Of a stretch of 64,000 bases of DNA, positions 16,501-25,390 are shown piece by piece. A program made the translations under genes and the position numbers. Origin of the DNA: DATFTE01 sp963840665 (GTDB taxonomy: Bacteria > Acidobacteriota > Terriglobia > Terriglobales > Acidobacteriaceae); assembly GCA_963840665.1 (NCBI GenBank), contig CAWIZO010000005.1, positions 496,001 to 560,000 on the forward strand. The letters run 5' to 3'. Numbering within the stretch: position 1 is the stretch's first letter; every line of letters begins with the position of its first letter. The notes below the pieces were generated by a model that searched no databases, had not been told where the DNA came from, and worked only from the letters and a program-made list of their open reading frames with translations.

Positions 16501-17003
16501 CCATAACCGGAGCGAATCCGGCAGATTTCACCGAAACCAATAACTGCGGAACCACTCTGGCGATCAACGCTTCGTGCGCAATCAATGTGACGTTCAAACC
16601 GCAAGCGATCAACACACGCTCAGCAGCTGTCACAATTATTGACAATGCCTCTGGGAGTCCGCAGAGTGTGCCTTTGAGCGGCGTAGGGACCCAGGTGAAA
16701 TTGTCGGTCGCGGCCCTCAGCTACGGCAACGTGACGGTGGGAACTTCATCTACCAAGAACCTAACCTTCACGAACTCCGGCACGACCACCGTGAACATCA
16801 CAGGCATTACGATCGGCGGCACAAATGCCGGCGATTTCACCGAAACCAATAACTGCGGCTCATCAGTCGCCGGGAAGAAAAGCTGCACGATCTCGGTGAC
16901 GTTCACTCCGTCAGCCAAGGGCAAGCGCACCGGAACACTCTCAGTGAATGACGATGGCGGCGGAAGTCCGCAGAACGTAAGTTTGACCGGAACGGGCAAA
17001 TAA
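13578..17003 (+). CDS. Exported FG-GAP/VCBS repeat protein with HYDIN-type C-terminal repeats
   Basis: The 1141-residue product starts with a signal sequence (VAIIALIVATSFATVQSFAQ). Residues about 50-720 are FG-GAP repeats with Asp-rich calcium-binding loops, seen as more than ten variants of GDFNxDGxxD followed by GNGDGTF; these build a beta-propeller. From about residue 735 four immunoglobulin-like repeats of the ASPM/SPD-2/Hydin kind follow, each with a GDFxxxNNCGTTLAxxxSC core. Such proteins are secreted or surface-bound and very common in Acidobacteriota; the ligand is unknown. Either ATG 13578 or the Met 15 residues later may be the start. Confidence 0.85.
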   Translation: MKNIAPGVSCRRAPSMFRSATSRRATVAIIALIVATSFATVQSFAQSTYVFGKAALPASGTGTSLVQGDFNGDGSSDFVWVNPAADTVSIVVSKPNGAFAPKSDYVAAASGSLAVAAIAADFNNDGKLDLAVVDNDGTSSLLLGNGDGTFAARTSLSISASKLAAGDFNHDGNMDLAAALSTGSAVYLGDGKGNFTQDTSVPIGVVATTAGVADFNNDGFADIMFSGIGNATVLLGDGKGGFTTAPTTTGLTLGVIADFNNDGFLDTAYTTKMCGRFTCSEWVYDFLGKGDGTFTEQILQTTVNGQLSAGDFNHDGKMDLLVVPGGILFGNGDGTFQSVSPISPGSPTSAVAGDFNHDGQLDYAALDSGGSLIVALGNLGKFPTPLIQSVTTTFTPNHALFGDFNNDGKLDQLTVDGSMQVSFGNGDGTFQAPINTPINFTYTDGAILGDFNRDGYLDVAILSYGTSLTEFTIYLGNGNGTFQLPIPGLGYNRWPLNGVAVDLNGDGILDLAISAQNGGDDVDVFIGNGDGTFQTNVSYPTCFSGGTVARDFNGDGKLDIAVACNDFIGGTNVLINNGDGTFKAAASYTASNVYDMGIGSGDFNGDGKQDIAVSGFSGITTFLGNGDGTFQTGIATSTGSTAQLVASDFNNDGKSDLLAVYSNNNQGSNSILLFSNGDGTYASSSLPFTGASDPGPVALDLNGDGALDIVSSAPAGTALTTYYMAATPVAFASAAQLNFSYESLGTTSNPLPLTLANAGAAPLNVGTIAATGDFSISNNTCGTTLAINASCTLDVTFTPTATGLRTGTVSIPSNSVGGNSVIALTGTGEGSGPVIVLSPTSLVFGAQSVGTASTPQTILVSSVGGTAVTLTSIVPTGDFTETNNCPTTLAANGGSCTIAVTFMPTASGTRPGSIVVTDSAGTQTATLTGIGIAPVVSLSPSSLTFATQLIKTSSKAKSVTLTNTGSASLSITSIAITGANPADFTETNNCGTTLAINASCAINVTFKPQAINTRSAAVTIIDNASGSPQSVPLSGVGTQVKLSVAALSYGNVTVGTSSTKNLTFTNSGTTTVNITGITIGGTNAGDFTETNNCGSSVAGKKSCTISVTFTPSAKGKRTGTLSVNDDGGGSPQNVSLTGTGK

Positions 17004-17007
17004 GCGC

Positions 17008-17445
17008 CTAGCGGTGCGGCGGGAAGAGCCGTTCGATCACATCGATCCCGGCTTCCAGGTCACGCAGTTGCTCTTGAGTAAGCTTTTCGAACGACGCCGT
17101 AAGGTCGTGAATCCGGCGTTTGCGCGCCTGCTGGAGAAGACGCATCCCTTTCCCCGTGGCGCGAATGCGGATGCGCCGCGCGTCATCAGCGTCGGCTTTG
17201 CGTTCGGCGAGACCGCTCTTCTCCAGGCCCGTCACGATCCGTGTCATCGTCGGAGGCTTCACTTGCTCGGCTCGCGCCAATTGCCCCAGCGTCATGGGGC
17301 CTCCAAAGACAAGCACCGACAGAGCCGAAAGACGCGCAGGACCTTCTCCACTCTCGGTATCACGTTTGCGCACCTGCCGCAGCAGGTGAATCGCCGCAGA
17401 GTGCAACCGGTCGGCGAGCTGGAACTTCTCAGAATCGCGAAACAT
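17008..17445 (-). CDS. MarR-family transcriptional regulator
   Basis: From 17445 (MFRDSEKFQLADRLHSAAIH) the protein has 145 residues. A winged helix-turn-helix is clear: MTLGQLARAEQVKPPTMTRI followed by VTGLEKSGLAERKADADDAR and RIRIRATGKG. MarR proteins are dimeric repressors relieved by small molecules. The gene is divergent from the ankyrin-repeat gene, and a perfect MarR-size dyad lies just beyond that gene's -10 box, so the regulator probably controls it. A start at 17481 would lie in AATTG-rich repeat sequence and is less likely. Confidence 0.88.
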   Translation of the reverse strand: MFRDSEKFQLADRLHSAAIHLLRQVRKRDTESGEGPARLSALSVLVFGGPMTLGQLARAEQVKPPTMTRIVTGLEKSGLAERKADADDARRIRIRATGKGMRLLQQARKRRIHDLTASFEKLTQEQLRDLEAGIDVIERLFPPHR

Positions 17446-17566
17446 AACTTGGATTTCCAATTGCCGATTTCCAATTGCCAATTAAAAACCCTTCTCCGCA
17501 CAAGTCGATTTTGATGATTCAATCGAAAATCGACAATTGAAAATCGGAAATTGTTCTACTTCCCTC

Positions 17567-17611
17567 TTGACATCTTCTCCGAACTCGCTATGATTCGTTA
17601 GCTATGCTAAC
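17567..17611 (+). promoter_or_regulatory. Promoter and MarR-type operator of the ankyrin gene
   Basis: TTGACA (17567-17572), a 16-base spacer and TATGAT (17589-17594) form a strong promoter. GTTAGC-TAT-GCTAAC (17597-17611) is a perfect 15-base dyad covering the expected transcription start, and a further TTAGC at 17615-17619 overlaps it as a second inverted repeat. This fits repression by the divergent MarR protein. Confidence 0.65.
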
Positions 17612-17634
17612 TAATTAGCAGATAGGAGTCAACC

Positions 17635-18288
17635 ATGAACGAACAAGCGGAAGTGATGGCGGCGGTGCAGAGCGGAGACAATGGCAAACTGGCCGGCTTG
17701 CTTGCGAAAGATGCAACGCTCGCCTCGGCGCGCGACGAGAAGGGCGTTTCCGCGATCATGACTGCGCTTTACCAGCGGCGCACCGATTCGTTGAAGCAGC
17801 TGCTCACGGCCAAACCCGCACTCGATATTTTTGAAGCGACCGCGCTGGGACGCGTGGAGCGCGTCGCCGAACTTCTTGAGAGCGATCCCGGCCTGGCTCA
17901 GAATTGGTCGTCCGACGGATTTACCGCACTGCACTTCGCCTGCTTCTTTGGACAGGATGCGACCGGCATGCTTCTGCTCGATCACGGCGCGGACGCTTCG
18001 GCGGTTGCGCGCAATCCTATGAAGGTGATGCCACTGCACAGCGCCGCTTCGGCACGGAATGCCGCGATGGGCAAGGCTTTGCTCGAACACGGGGCTCCGG
18101 TGAATGCCCGCCAGGCGATGGGATGGGCTCCCATTCACGCGGCGGCGCAGAATGGCGACAAGGCGATGGTGGAGTTACTACTGAAGTACGGAGCCGACCC
18201 GCGAATGACCAACGATGAGGGAATAAGCGCCGTAGATCTGGCAAAGAAGGGAGGACATGGAGAGATTGTCACGATACTAGAAAAGTAG
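17635..18288 (+). CDS. Ankyrin-repeat protein
   Basis: This 217-residue protein begins MNEQAEVMAAVQSGDNGKLA behind a TAGGAG ribosome-binding site. Ankyrin repeats span roughly residues 45-215; the consensus is clear in DGFTALHFACFFGQDATGML, MPLHSAASARNAAMGKALLE and GWAPIHAAAQNGDKAMVELL. No signal peptide is present, so it is cytoplasmic and probably binds a protein partner. It is the only gene of its unit and is likely controlled by the divergent MarR regulator. Confidence 0.85.
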   Translation: MNEQAEVMAAVQSGDNGKLAGLLAKDATLASARDEKGVSAIMTALYQRRTDSLKQLLTAKPALDIFEATALGRVERVAELLESDPGLAQNWSSDGFTALHFACFFGQDATGMLLLDHGADASAVARNPMKVMPLHSAASARNAAMGKALLEHGAPVNARQAMGWAPIHAAAQNGDKAMVELLLKYGADPRMTNDEGISAVDLAKKGGHGEIVTILEK

Positions 18289-18578
18289 GGATCTTTGATT
18301 GTCGAGTAGAAACACGGCAGAACCCAATTTCGCAAGCGGGGAAGGCGGAACGAGCCAGACGCCCCTTGCCACGTGGACCAGGATCACAATGGGACTCTTG
18401 GTTGATAAAAGCTGTTCCTCGAATACGATACGTCTTGCTTTCCCTTCCCGCCTGATGTAGAAACCTGACGCAACCAGTCTGCGCAAATGTGTGCACACAC
18501 TCCATACCCGTTACCGGGAGATGGCAGCCGTCTGTCGCCCATCTGTTTACATCCACCAGAAATTGGATCGGGAGACTT

Positions 18579-21500
18579 ATGAACACACGCAACTCCGTCT
18601 CGCTCGCGTTCCTCATGTTACTCGCCGCCACGTTCGTCTTCGCGCAAGGTTCCTCTTCGGGAGACCTGCATGTCACGGTAAAAGACCCGAAGGGTAACCT
18701 GATCGCCAACGCCGCAGTAACAGTCGCCGATCAAGCCAAGGCTACGCAGCGTTCCTCATCGAATAACGCCTCGGGAGAGTACAGCCTGCTCTCGCTGCCT
18801 CCGGGAAAATACACGGTGACCGTCGAAGCGCCGGGCTTCGCCAAGTTGGAGGTGCCTAACGTCACCATAACGGTGGGCCAGTCGGCAGACCTGCCGATCA
18901 CACTCTTAGTCGCGGGGGCGGAGGAGCAAGTAACTGTCTCGTCAGAGGCCGAGTTAGTTGAGACAACGCGCACTTCGACGACCGACACCATCGATCAGCG
19001 CCGCATCGATAATCTCCCGATCAATGGACGGAACTACATTAACTTCACGTTGACCGATTCACAGGTTGCGCGCGATAACGCGCCCAACACCGGCGCGGCG
19101 CCGACCTCAGGACTCAACTTCAGCGGCCAGCGGGGCCGGTCAAACCTGGTGAACGTGGACGGAGCGGACGCCACCGACAATTCCACGAATGGCGTCCGCT
19201 CGACGGTTTCGCAGGAAGCGGTGCAGGAATTCCAGATCATCAACAACAGTTATGCGGCGGAGTACGGACGCGCAGCCGGAGGGGTGGTCAACATCATCAC
19301 GCGGTCAGGTTCGAATGATTTTCATGGCGATGTCTTCGGATATCTGCGAAATAGGGACATACAAGCAGTCAATCCCTTTAGCACAGTCCCAAATCCAGCA
19401 TACACGCGGGTGCAAGCGGGAGCGGCGTTCGGCGGTCCCATCAAGAAAGACAAGACTTACTATTACTTTTCCTATGAAGTAACTCGACGGCATGAGACCG
19501 GATTCTCGTCTATCGGGCAAACGCCGCAGAACTTCGGCCTGGTCAACAATGTTGACTTGTCGGCTGCCTTTGGCCAGTTCCCGGGCACTATTCCTTTTGT
19601 TGCTGGGACGCCGGAGCAACAGGCATATTTCGCGAACCTGCCGGTTGCTCTAGGGCAGATCGCGGCAACGCTCGGCGTTCCGGCCGCGCAGGCCTACGCG
19701 CAGGAAGCGGCGCTGTATGGCACGTGGGTCGGTGGATCGTCAGGCATCGCCGTCAATGGGACATATCCCGTGGCGGCGTTTACCAACCCTTTCGTGGCGG
19801 CTGCCATCCCTCAAGTCGGACCCGCGACCCTAACCCAATTCCCTTCTTCCTGCACGTTTACCTCGCCGAATCTCTTATGTAACGGCTTGCCGTCGAGCTT
19901 CCACAGCCTGCAATCACAGGCCGGGAACTATCCCGTATTTGAAGGCACGAGCCTTTATTCGCTCCGGCTGGATCACAACTTTTCCGGTAACAACCGGATC
20001 ACGTTGCGCTCGAATGTAAGTCCAAGCACACAGACTGGAATTGAAATTAACGGGCAGGATCAGCCTTTCGGCCAGAACGCTTACTCGCGGACGTCGCAGC
20101 AGACTTACCGCGATGTCGCGGGTGTAGCTCAGGATACCTGGACCATCGGCAATAACAAGGTCAACGCGTTCAGCTTCCAGTATGCTCGGCGTGGCCTCTC
20201 TTACTTCTTTAATACGAACACCAGTGCAGGAGGAGATCCGGCAGTCAATATCATTGGCACAGCGTACGCCGGACGTGAACCTTACTCATTCATTCGCAGA
20301 ACCGAGCAGCGCTATCAGTTCAGCGATACCTTCTCGTGGACGAAAGGCCGGCACAACACAAAGTTCGGAGCAGACTTCAATTATCTCCCCATCAACGCCA
20401 CATTCACAGTGAACTATGGCGGCGTCTACAACTTCAGCGGGCTCACGGGGTTGTTCCCGAATCCGTGCTCTCCGGTGTGCCCGAGCTTCCCAGACTTTTC
20501 GTCGGTGCAAGCCTACGGACTGGGAATTCCTTCGTACGTGGTGCAGGGCATCGGCAGCCCGAAGGACTCGTTTTCCAATAAATCGCTGGGAGTCTTTTTT
20601 CAGGACTCATGGCGGGCGTTGCCGAGCCTGACGCTGAACCTGGGCGTGCGTTACGACATCGAGTTCCCTCCGCAATTTGCTCCGCCTACGGGCCTGGCAG
20701 CCTCTGGGTATAACTTTTTGGGCATACAAAAAGGAATTCAGACGGACACCAATAACATTCAACCGCGCATTGGAGTGGCGTGGGATCCGAAAGGCGATGG
20801 AAAGACGGTGTTCCGGGCCTCTTACGGACTTTTCTACGATCACCCGTTGCTGGGCCTGTACTTTCTGGGCGACGCCTCGGATGGTTCGAGCAGCGGACAG
20901 TTGCTTTTCTTCGGATCGAGCCCATGCGATGGCACCTCCGGCAATGCGCTTAACCTTAATGCCACTAATACGTTCCAGGGCATTCTCGGAGTTCCCGGCT
21001 GCCTTCCCGCAGGACTCGCGTCGGCCTTGGGATATCAGGCCCCATCAGCGTCAGGATCGTCCTGCGGTGGCGGAGCGAACCCGCAACGTTTCGATCCCTG
21101 TTTGCCGAACTCACCGTTTTTGCACCAGAACTACCTGAACCCGACGACCGGGTTCCCGCTGATCTCGCAACCGTTCGGATATCCGCAGGGCAAGGGTTTC
21201 GTATACGCTTATTCGCAGCAGATCAATCTTAGCTTTGAGAAAGATCTGGGCAACGGCTTTGTGCTGAACCTGGCCTACAACTCCAACGGGGGCCGGCATC
21301 TGAATCGGCCAATTAATGCCAACACGCCGCGGGGAGATTTGATCACGGCGAATTGGCAAGCGGCGGTGGCGGCGGGCGCGGCAACGCCATCGACCACGCC
21401 GTTCGCGGTGGCGAGTTGCGGACCCAATCCGATTCCCGGCTCCAAGCTTCCCTTTTTCGTTCCAACTCCACTCGTGAGCTTCTTTCGGCACTCCGGATTG

Positions 21501-22403
21501 AACCCGTCGCTTGCGGGAGGCGCATTCACGCCATGTGTTCAATTGGCAAACATCGATCTCGCGGCGAATGGACTGAACGCAACTTGCAATCCCCTGACGA
21601 CCGGACTTACGGGATGTGTCCCCTTTAGCGACATGGATGCAAATTACTCAAATGGTACGTCTAACTACAGCGGGTTTACGACAAACCTGCGTAAGCGCTT
21701 TAGCCAGCATTACGAGTTTCAGTTCAGTTACACGTGGGCCCACACGATCGACGACTCAACGGACTTACAAGCCACGCTCACACCACAAGACAGCCTCTTC
21801 CCCAACAACGACCGGTCGACGTCATTGTTCGACCAGCGCCATCGTCTTGTATTTAGCGGCGTGTACCAGACGGGAAAGTTGGGCGGCAGTGGCTTGATGA
21901 GCAAGGTATTCAGCAATTGGACGATCGCTCCCATCGTTGAAGTTGGTTCGGGCAGGCCGTTCAACATCGTCACTGGCACCGCCGATAACTTCCAGTTCTC
22001 GTCCGAAACCGGGCGTCCGAACGTGGTGCCTGCTGGAACTCCCATGAACGCCTGCAACTACCCGACGGTAGCGTCAAGGTACTCGCCCACCGGCTTCTTC
22101 CAGGAGCCATGCTTTGCCGATCTCACACCGGCGCAACTGGCGAGTCCGAATGCCGTATTGCTGCTGGATGGAAACTTGCGGCGCAACGCAGGCGTTAGTC
22201 CCTGGACGGTGTTTAACGACATCCGTTTCGCGAAGACGATCGCACTGGGAGAGCGGGTGAATCTGCAGGGAATCGTGGACATGTTCAATATCGCGAATAA
22301 GTACAACGTGGCAGCGGTGAACCCGCTGTTCACTTCAGCAGGACAGGCGACGGCGGCCTACGATCCGCGGCAGTTTCAGTTTGCGCTCAAAGTCCTGTGG
22401 TAA
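18579..22403 (+). CDS. TonB-dependent receptor, Oar-like
   Basis: Starting at 18579 (MNTRNSVSLAFLMLLAATFV, GGGAG upstream) the protein has 1274 residues. The signal peptide ends near VFAQ. A carboxypeptidase-regulatory-like domain follows (GDLHVTVKDPKGNLIANAAV to SADLPITLLV), then a plug (QRRIDNLPINGRNYINFTLT; AEYGRAAGGVVNIITRSGSN) and a long beta-barrel ending VAAVNPLFTSAGQATAAYDP to FALKVLW. Oar-like outer-membrane receptors import large substrates such as oligosaccharides or peptides using TonB; they are abundant in Acidobacteriota. No adjacent transport or hydrolase gene indicates the substrate. An upstream in-frame ATG at 18489 lacks a signal sequence directly behind it. Confidence 0.9.
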   Translation: MNTRNSVSLAFLMLLAATFVFAQGSSSGDLHVTVKDPKGNLIANAAVTVADQAKATQRSSSNNASGEYSLLSLPPGKYTVTVEAPGFAKLEVPNVTITVGQSADLPITLLVAGAEEQVTVSSEAELVETTRTSTTDTIDQRRIDNLPINGRNYINFTLTDSQVARDNAPNTGAAPTSGLNFSGQRGRSNLVNVDGADATDNSTNGVRSTVSQEAVQEFQIINNSYAAEYGRAAGGVVNIITRSGSNDFHGDVFGYLRNRDIQAVNPFSTVPNPAYTRVQAGAAFGGPIKKDKTYYYFSYEVTRRHETGFSSIGQTPQNFGLVNNVDLSAAFGQFPGTIPFVAGTPEQQAYFANLPVALGQIAATLGVPAAQAYAQEAALYGTWVGGSSGIAVNGTYPVAAFTNPFVAAAIPQVGPATLTQFPSSCTFTSPNLLCNGLPSSFHSLQSQAGNYPVFEGTSLYSLRLDHNFSGNNRITLRSNVSPSTQTGIEINGQDQPFGQNAYSRTSQQTYRDVAGVAQDTWTIGNNKVNAFSFQYARRGLSYFFNTNTSAGGDPAVNIIGTAYAGREPYSFIRRTEQRYQFSDTFSWTKGRHNTKFGADFNYLPINATFTVNYGGVYNFSGLTGLFPNPCSPVCPSFPDFSSVQAYGLGIPSYVVQGIGSPKDSFSNKSLGVFFQDSWRALPSLTLNLGVRYDIEFPPQFAPPTGLAASGYNFLGIQKGIQTDTNNIQPRIGVAWDPKGDGKTVFRASYGLFYDHPLLGLYFLGDASDGSSSGQLLFFGSSPCDGTSGNALNLNATNTFQGILGVPGCLPAGLASALGYQAPSASGSSCGGGANPQRFDPCLPNSPFLHQNYLNPTTGFPLISQPFGYPQGKGFVYAYSQQINLSFEKDLGNGFVLNLAYNSNGGRHLNRPINANTPRGDLITANWQAAVAAGAATPSTTPFAVASCGPNPIPGSKLPFFVPTPLVSFFRHSGLNPSLAGGAFTPCVQLANIDLAANGLNATCNPLTTGLTGCVPFSDMDANYSNGTSNYSGFTTNLRKRFSQHYEFQFSYTWAHTIDDSTDLQATLTPQDSLFPNNDRSTSLFDQRHRLVFSGVYQTGKLGGSGLMSKVFSNWTIAPIVEVGSGRPFNIVTGTADNFQFSSETGRPNVVPAGTPMNACNYPTVASRYSPTGFFQEPCFADLTPAQLASPNAVLLLDGNLRRNAGVSPWTVFNDIRFAKTIALGERVNLQGIVDMFNIANKYNVAAVNPLFTSAGQATAAYDPRQFQFALKVLW

Positions 22404-22542
22404 TAATTCGTCCGGCGATCAACGACGACTCGCGCTGAATCCTCCCGACTGGGTTGATTTGGGAGGCAGATCCGAGGAAACCGGCAGCACAAAAAGGACA
22501 CAAGAAACAAGGATGATTGTGCATTTGACGCATCGACGATAA

Positions 22543-22638
22543 ATGAAGACTCTCCTACGAGCGTTGTGGGCCGCGTTCTTCGCGTGCCTTCTCTTTGCTG
22601 TCGGATGGGCCGTTCTAGGTCTGTTGGGTCTGAGATAG
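22543..22638 (+). CDS. Possible 31-residue single-helix membrane protein
   Basis: MKTLLRALWAAFFACLLFAV GWAVLGLLGLR is one hydrophobic helix with a basic N-terminus. It lies in the gap between the TonB receptor and the flavoprotein gene. No Shine-Dalgarno is evident, so it may be chance. Confidence 0.3.
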   Translation: MKTLLRALWAAFFACLLFAVGWAVLGLLGLR

Positions 22639-22739
22639 AAGAGGACGGTGGAAGACAGGCTCGTTCTGCTACCCATTCTGGCAGCGCCTGTTACACTCTC
22701 CTTTTCCATCCTTGGCGCTTGCCGGAGTCCGTTCCAGAA

Positions 22740-23402
22740 ATGTCTGAAACCCAATATCCCACTTCCCGCACACGCGTTGTGCGCGAACCCCAGCGTGCTG
22801 TGTACGATAGAACCGAGGCTTACCAAATTTTGGATGAGGCCTTCATTTGCCACGTGGGCTTTGTCGTGGACGGCCAGCCTTTCGTGATTCCTACCGGATT
22901 CGGACGGGCCGGCGACAATCTCTATATTCATGGCTCGGCGGCGAGCCGTATGTTGCGTAATCTGGATGAAGGTGTATCGGTGTGCGTGACCGTAACTCTG
23001 CTCGATGGGCTGGTACTGGCGCGGTCGATCTTTAATCATTCAATGAATTACCGCTCGGTGGTGGTGCTGGGCATGGCACGGGCCGTGACTGATCCCGCGG
23101 AGAAGCTCGAGGCGCTGCGCTTATTGTCGGAACACATTTTGCCCGGACGGTGGGTGGAGTCGCGACAGCCGAATGAGAAAGAGTTGAAGGCAACCCTGGT
23201 GATGAAGCTTCCGATTGAAGAGTTTTCGGCGAAAGTTCGTCAAGGCCCTGCGATCGACGATGAAGAGGATTACGCGTTTCCCACCTGGGCGGGAGTGCTT
23301 CCTCTAGAAACGGTGACGCGAGAAGCCTTGCCCGATGCACGGTTGAAGGAAGGGATCGAGGTCCCGGAGTACGTGCGCCGGTATTCACGGACGCGCAAAT
23401 AG
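22740..23402 (+). CDS. Pyridoxamine 5'-phosphate oxidase-family flavoprotein
   Basis: From 22740 (MSETQYPTSRTRVVREPQRA) the product has 220 residues. The split-barrel FMN-binding fold is indicated by AYQILDEAFICHVGFVVDGQ and PFVIPTGFGRAGDNLYIHGS, with NYRSVVVLGMARAVTDPAEK further on. It resembles the NimA-like/flavin-nucleotide-binding branch, whose members reduce small molecules or bind flavin; it is not a standard PdxH. An in-frame ATG at 22566 lies in sequence without family match. Confidence 0.8.
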   Translation: MSETQYPTSRTRVVREPQRAVYDRTEAYQILDEAFICHVGFVVDGQPFVIPTGFGRAGDNLYIHGSAASRMLRNLDEGVSVCVTVTLLDGLVLARSIFNHSMNYRSVVVLGMARAVTDPAEKLEALRLLSEHILPGRWVESRQPNEKELKATLVMKLPIEEFSAKVRQGPAIDDEEDYAFPTWAGVLPLETVTREALPDARLKEGIEVPEYVRRYSRTRK

Positions 23403-23785
23403 GGATCTCCCGCTTCCTCGCAACGGTTCTCTGATTCCTTTTGTCATTGTGTCGGTTCTCTGATTCCCCTCGTCATTCCGAAGCGGCGAAGCCGCAGAGG
23501 AATCTGCTTTCCTCACCCTATGACAAGGGTTCAAGATCGGAACAGCCGCAGAGCGGCGTCAGAATGCAGCCCACGGCGCAAGCCGTGGGTCAGCACTAGA
23601 ACAGACGGGAGCCCCGAAGGGGCGAAAGAACGGCTGCGATACAGTCTCGTCCCTCGCCACAGACAGTCATGCAGAAGCCAGCATCACCAAGAGGTACGTC
23701 ATCCCGACGCGAAGCGAGGGATCTGGCGAGCAGCACCGGTGCTTCGCGCCAGATCCTTCGACCTATCGTATCCCCGTGAACCCCT
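23403..23785. repeat. Gene-free gap with palindromic dispersed repeats
   Basis: No gene is seen. CCCACGGC-GCAA-GCCGTGGG (23570-23589) and GCCCC-GAA-GGGGC (from 23611) are palindromes. GCGGCGAAGCCGC near 23480 and a CAGATCCTTCGACCTATCG stretch near 23750 match repeat units in other gaps of this window. Confidence 0.6.
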
Positions 23786-25000
23786 TCACTCACAACTAAC
23801 CGTGAGGCGCCCCACATAAGTAGTTGGCCAGCCGCCCGGGCCTCCGTAGGTGTAGAAAAGATAAAACTGTTTACCAAGGATGCGTGGATCATTCCCTGTC
23901 CCAACCGGCATGACATAGGTGTTGGGTTGACCGCTGAACTGATAGATGAGCTCTGGAGTGGTCCAGTGCAAGCCGTCGGGCGATTCTGCGTAGGCGAACA
24001 GCACGCCTTCACCTATGATCATCACGTAGCGTTGCAGGTCGTTGTCGTACGCAACCTGTAACTCACCACTGTAGGGCGCATTCGGCTGCAGATCGGTCGA
24101 ATAACCACCGACACCCGGCTGAAGACGCCAGTCGCCGGCGTAATATTTCTGGAAAGAAGCAGCGCGCGGGGTAGGTCCGAAAGCGGCGCTTAAAACTTCC
24201 GCAACCGGGGCACGGGCAACCGAAATCGAGGTAAGCGTGTTCCCCCAGTGGGTGGTTCCATTGGCCAGCCAGTCGCGAAAATAAATATAGAAATACTTTC
24301 CGTCTGGAGAGCCGACGAGCGGCGGATCACCAATGTCAAAGCCGTCGAGATCAATGCGGTATGCCTGATTGAGGCGGATGATTTCACCCAGATCCGTCCA
24401 GCTCATGCCATTGTCTTGCGACGCGGCCAGCGCCAGAACCGAATAGAAGCTCTGTGTAGTGATCGTATTGATCTCGGCGTGATAGACCATGAGTAAGTTG
24501 CCTGCACCCGGCATCCCCTCGGGAACCAGGTAGACGGGGCCTCCGCCCAGATAATCATAAGTCGAAAAATACGGATTCACTCCCGGATCAGGGTTGGGAA
24601 GAATCGTGACATCAATCGGCGGGACGGAGCCGAGAGGATTGTCGAGTGTGCCGATGGTCCGCGTGGCCGATCCATATTTGTTGTTGCCGTAGTAATGGCC
24701 CTGCCACAACTGGCGCGTGTGCAACGCTCCATCGCTGGCGAAAAACTCATATCCGCTGTTGGTCTTGATCACCCCGATCGGAGTGTCGGGCCAAGCGAAG
24801 CCATTGTTCATGTCGGTAATGGGAGGCTCGGCAATCTGCCCGGCGTTGTAACGCTGTTGAGCCGACGCCACGATGTTAGCGGCGATGATTTTCGGCGAAC
24901 ACACCTGGGTTAGAGCAGCATTACTTTGAGCAGACGATTGTTTCTGGCAGAGCGTCGAAGCAATAAGGAATAAAAGTGCGACTTGCAGCTTTACCGACAT
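23786..25000 (-). CDS. Exported beta-propeller-like protein (DUF4185/GH43-like)
   Basis: The 404-residue protein has a signal peptide (LQVALLFLIASTLCQKQSSA). Repeated blade-like stretches (NNGFAWPDTPIGVIKTNSGY, GGGPVYLVPEGMPGAGNLLM, DNGMSWTDLGEIIRLNQAYR, SPDGKYFYIYFRDW) resemble five-bladed propellers of the DUF4185 and GH43-like groups. It is probably periplasmic or secreted and may act on or bind glycans; no catalytic residues can be named. It stands alone on the minus strand. Confidence 0.6.
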   Translation of the reverse strand: MSVKLQVALLFLIASTLCQKQSSAQSNAALTQVCSPKIIAANIVASAQQRYNAGQIAEPPITDMNNGFAWPDTPIGVIKTNSGYEFFASDGALHTRQLWQGHYYGNNKYGSATRTIGTLDNPLGSVPPIDVTILPNPDPGVNPYFSTYDYLGGGPVYLVPEGMPGAGNLLMVYHAEINTITTQSFYSVLALAASQDNGMSWTDLGEIIRLNQAYRIDLDGFDIGDPPLVGSPDGKYFYIYFRDWLANGTTHWGNTLTSISVARAPVAEVLSAAFGPTPRAASFQKYYAGDWRLQPGVGGYSTDLQPNAPYSGELQVAYDNDLQRYVMIIGEGVLFAYAESPDGLHWTTPELIYQFSGQPNTYVMPVGTGNDPRILGKQFYLFYTYGGPGGWPTTYVGRLTVSCE

Positions 25001-25390
25001 TTCTGTTTACCCTCGATGAAAAAAACACGATGCGGGAATAAAAGTCGTGTAGATGGGTGAGTTTTCATAAGGATGGAAAATTGCATTCCAGGATCGCGGA
25101 ATCGCAGCGTAAATGTGGCGCGGACCTGCCCTGAGCGAAGCCGAAGGGGCCCCCGCCTGCGTCTCGCCAAAGGAACAAACAGGTTGGAGTTGAGAGATTC
25201 TGACCAGGATGGCCCTAGACCTTGCTGCACTTGCAAGATTCCGGCAACGTCCCCATAACGTCCCCACTTGGATGCCCCGCTTGCCTACCTGCCCTCCGGT
25301 GCTTATACTGCTGGGTTTGTCTGCCCAGAGGACATTGTTTGCCCACTTGGGCGGCATCCAACCATTGGAAAGCAATCATCGGAGATTCTT

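Noticed and set aside
18277..18498. 73-residue minus-strand reading frame between the ankyrin and TonB genes
   Set aside because: It has no ribosome-binding site, no family pattern, and overlaps a longer minus-strand frame of equally random composition; the gap is more likely leader DNA for the TonB gene.
22419..23039. 206-residue minus-strand frame opposite the flavoprotein gene
   Set aside because: It overlaps the conserved plus-strand gene and has no recognisable domain.
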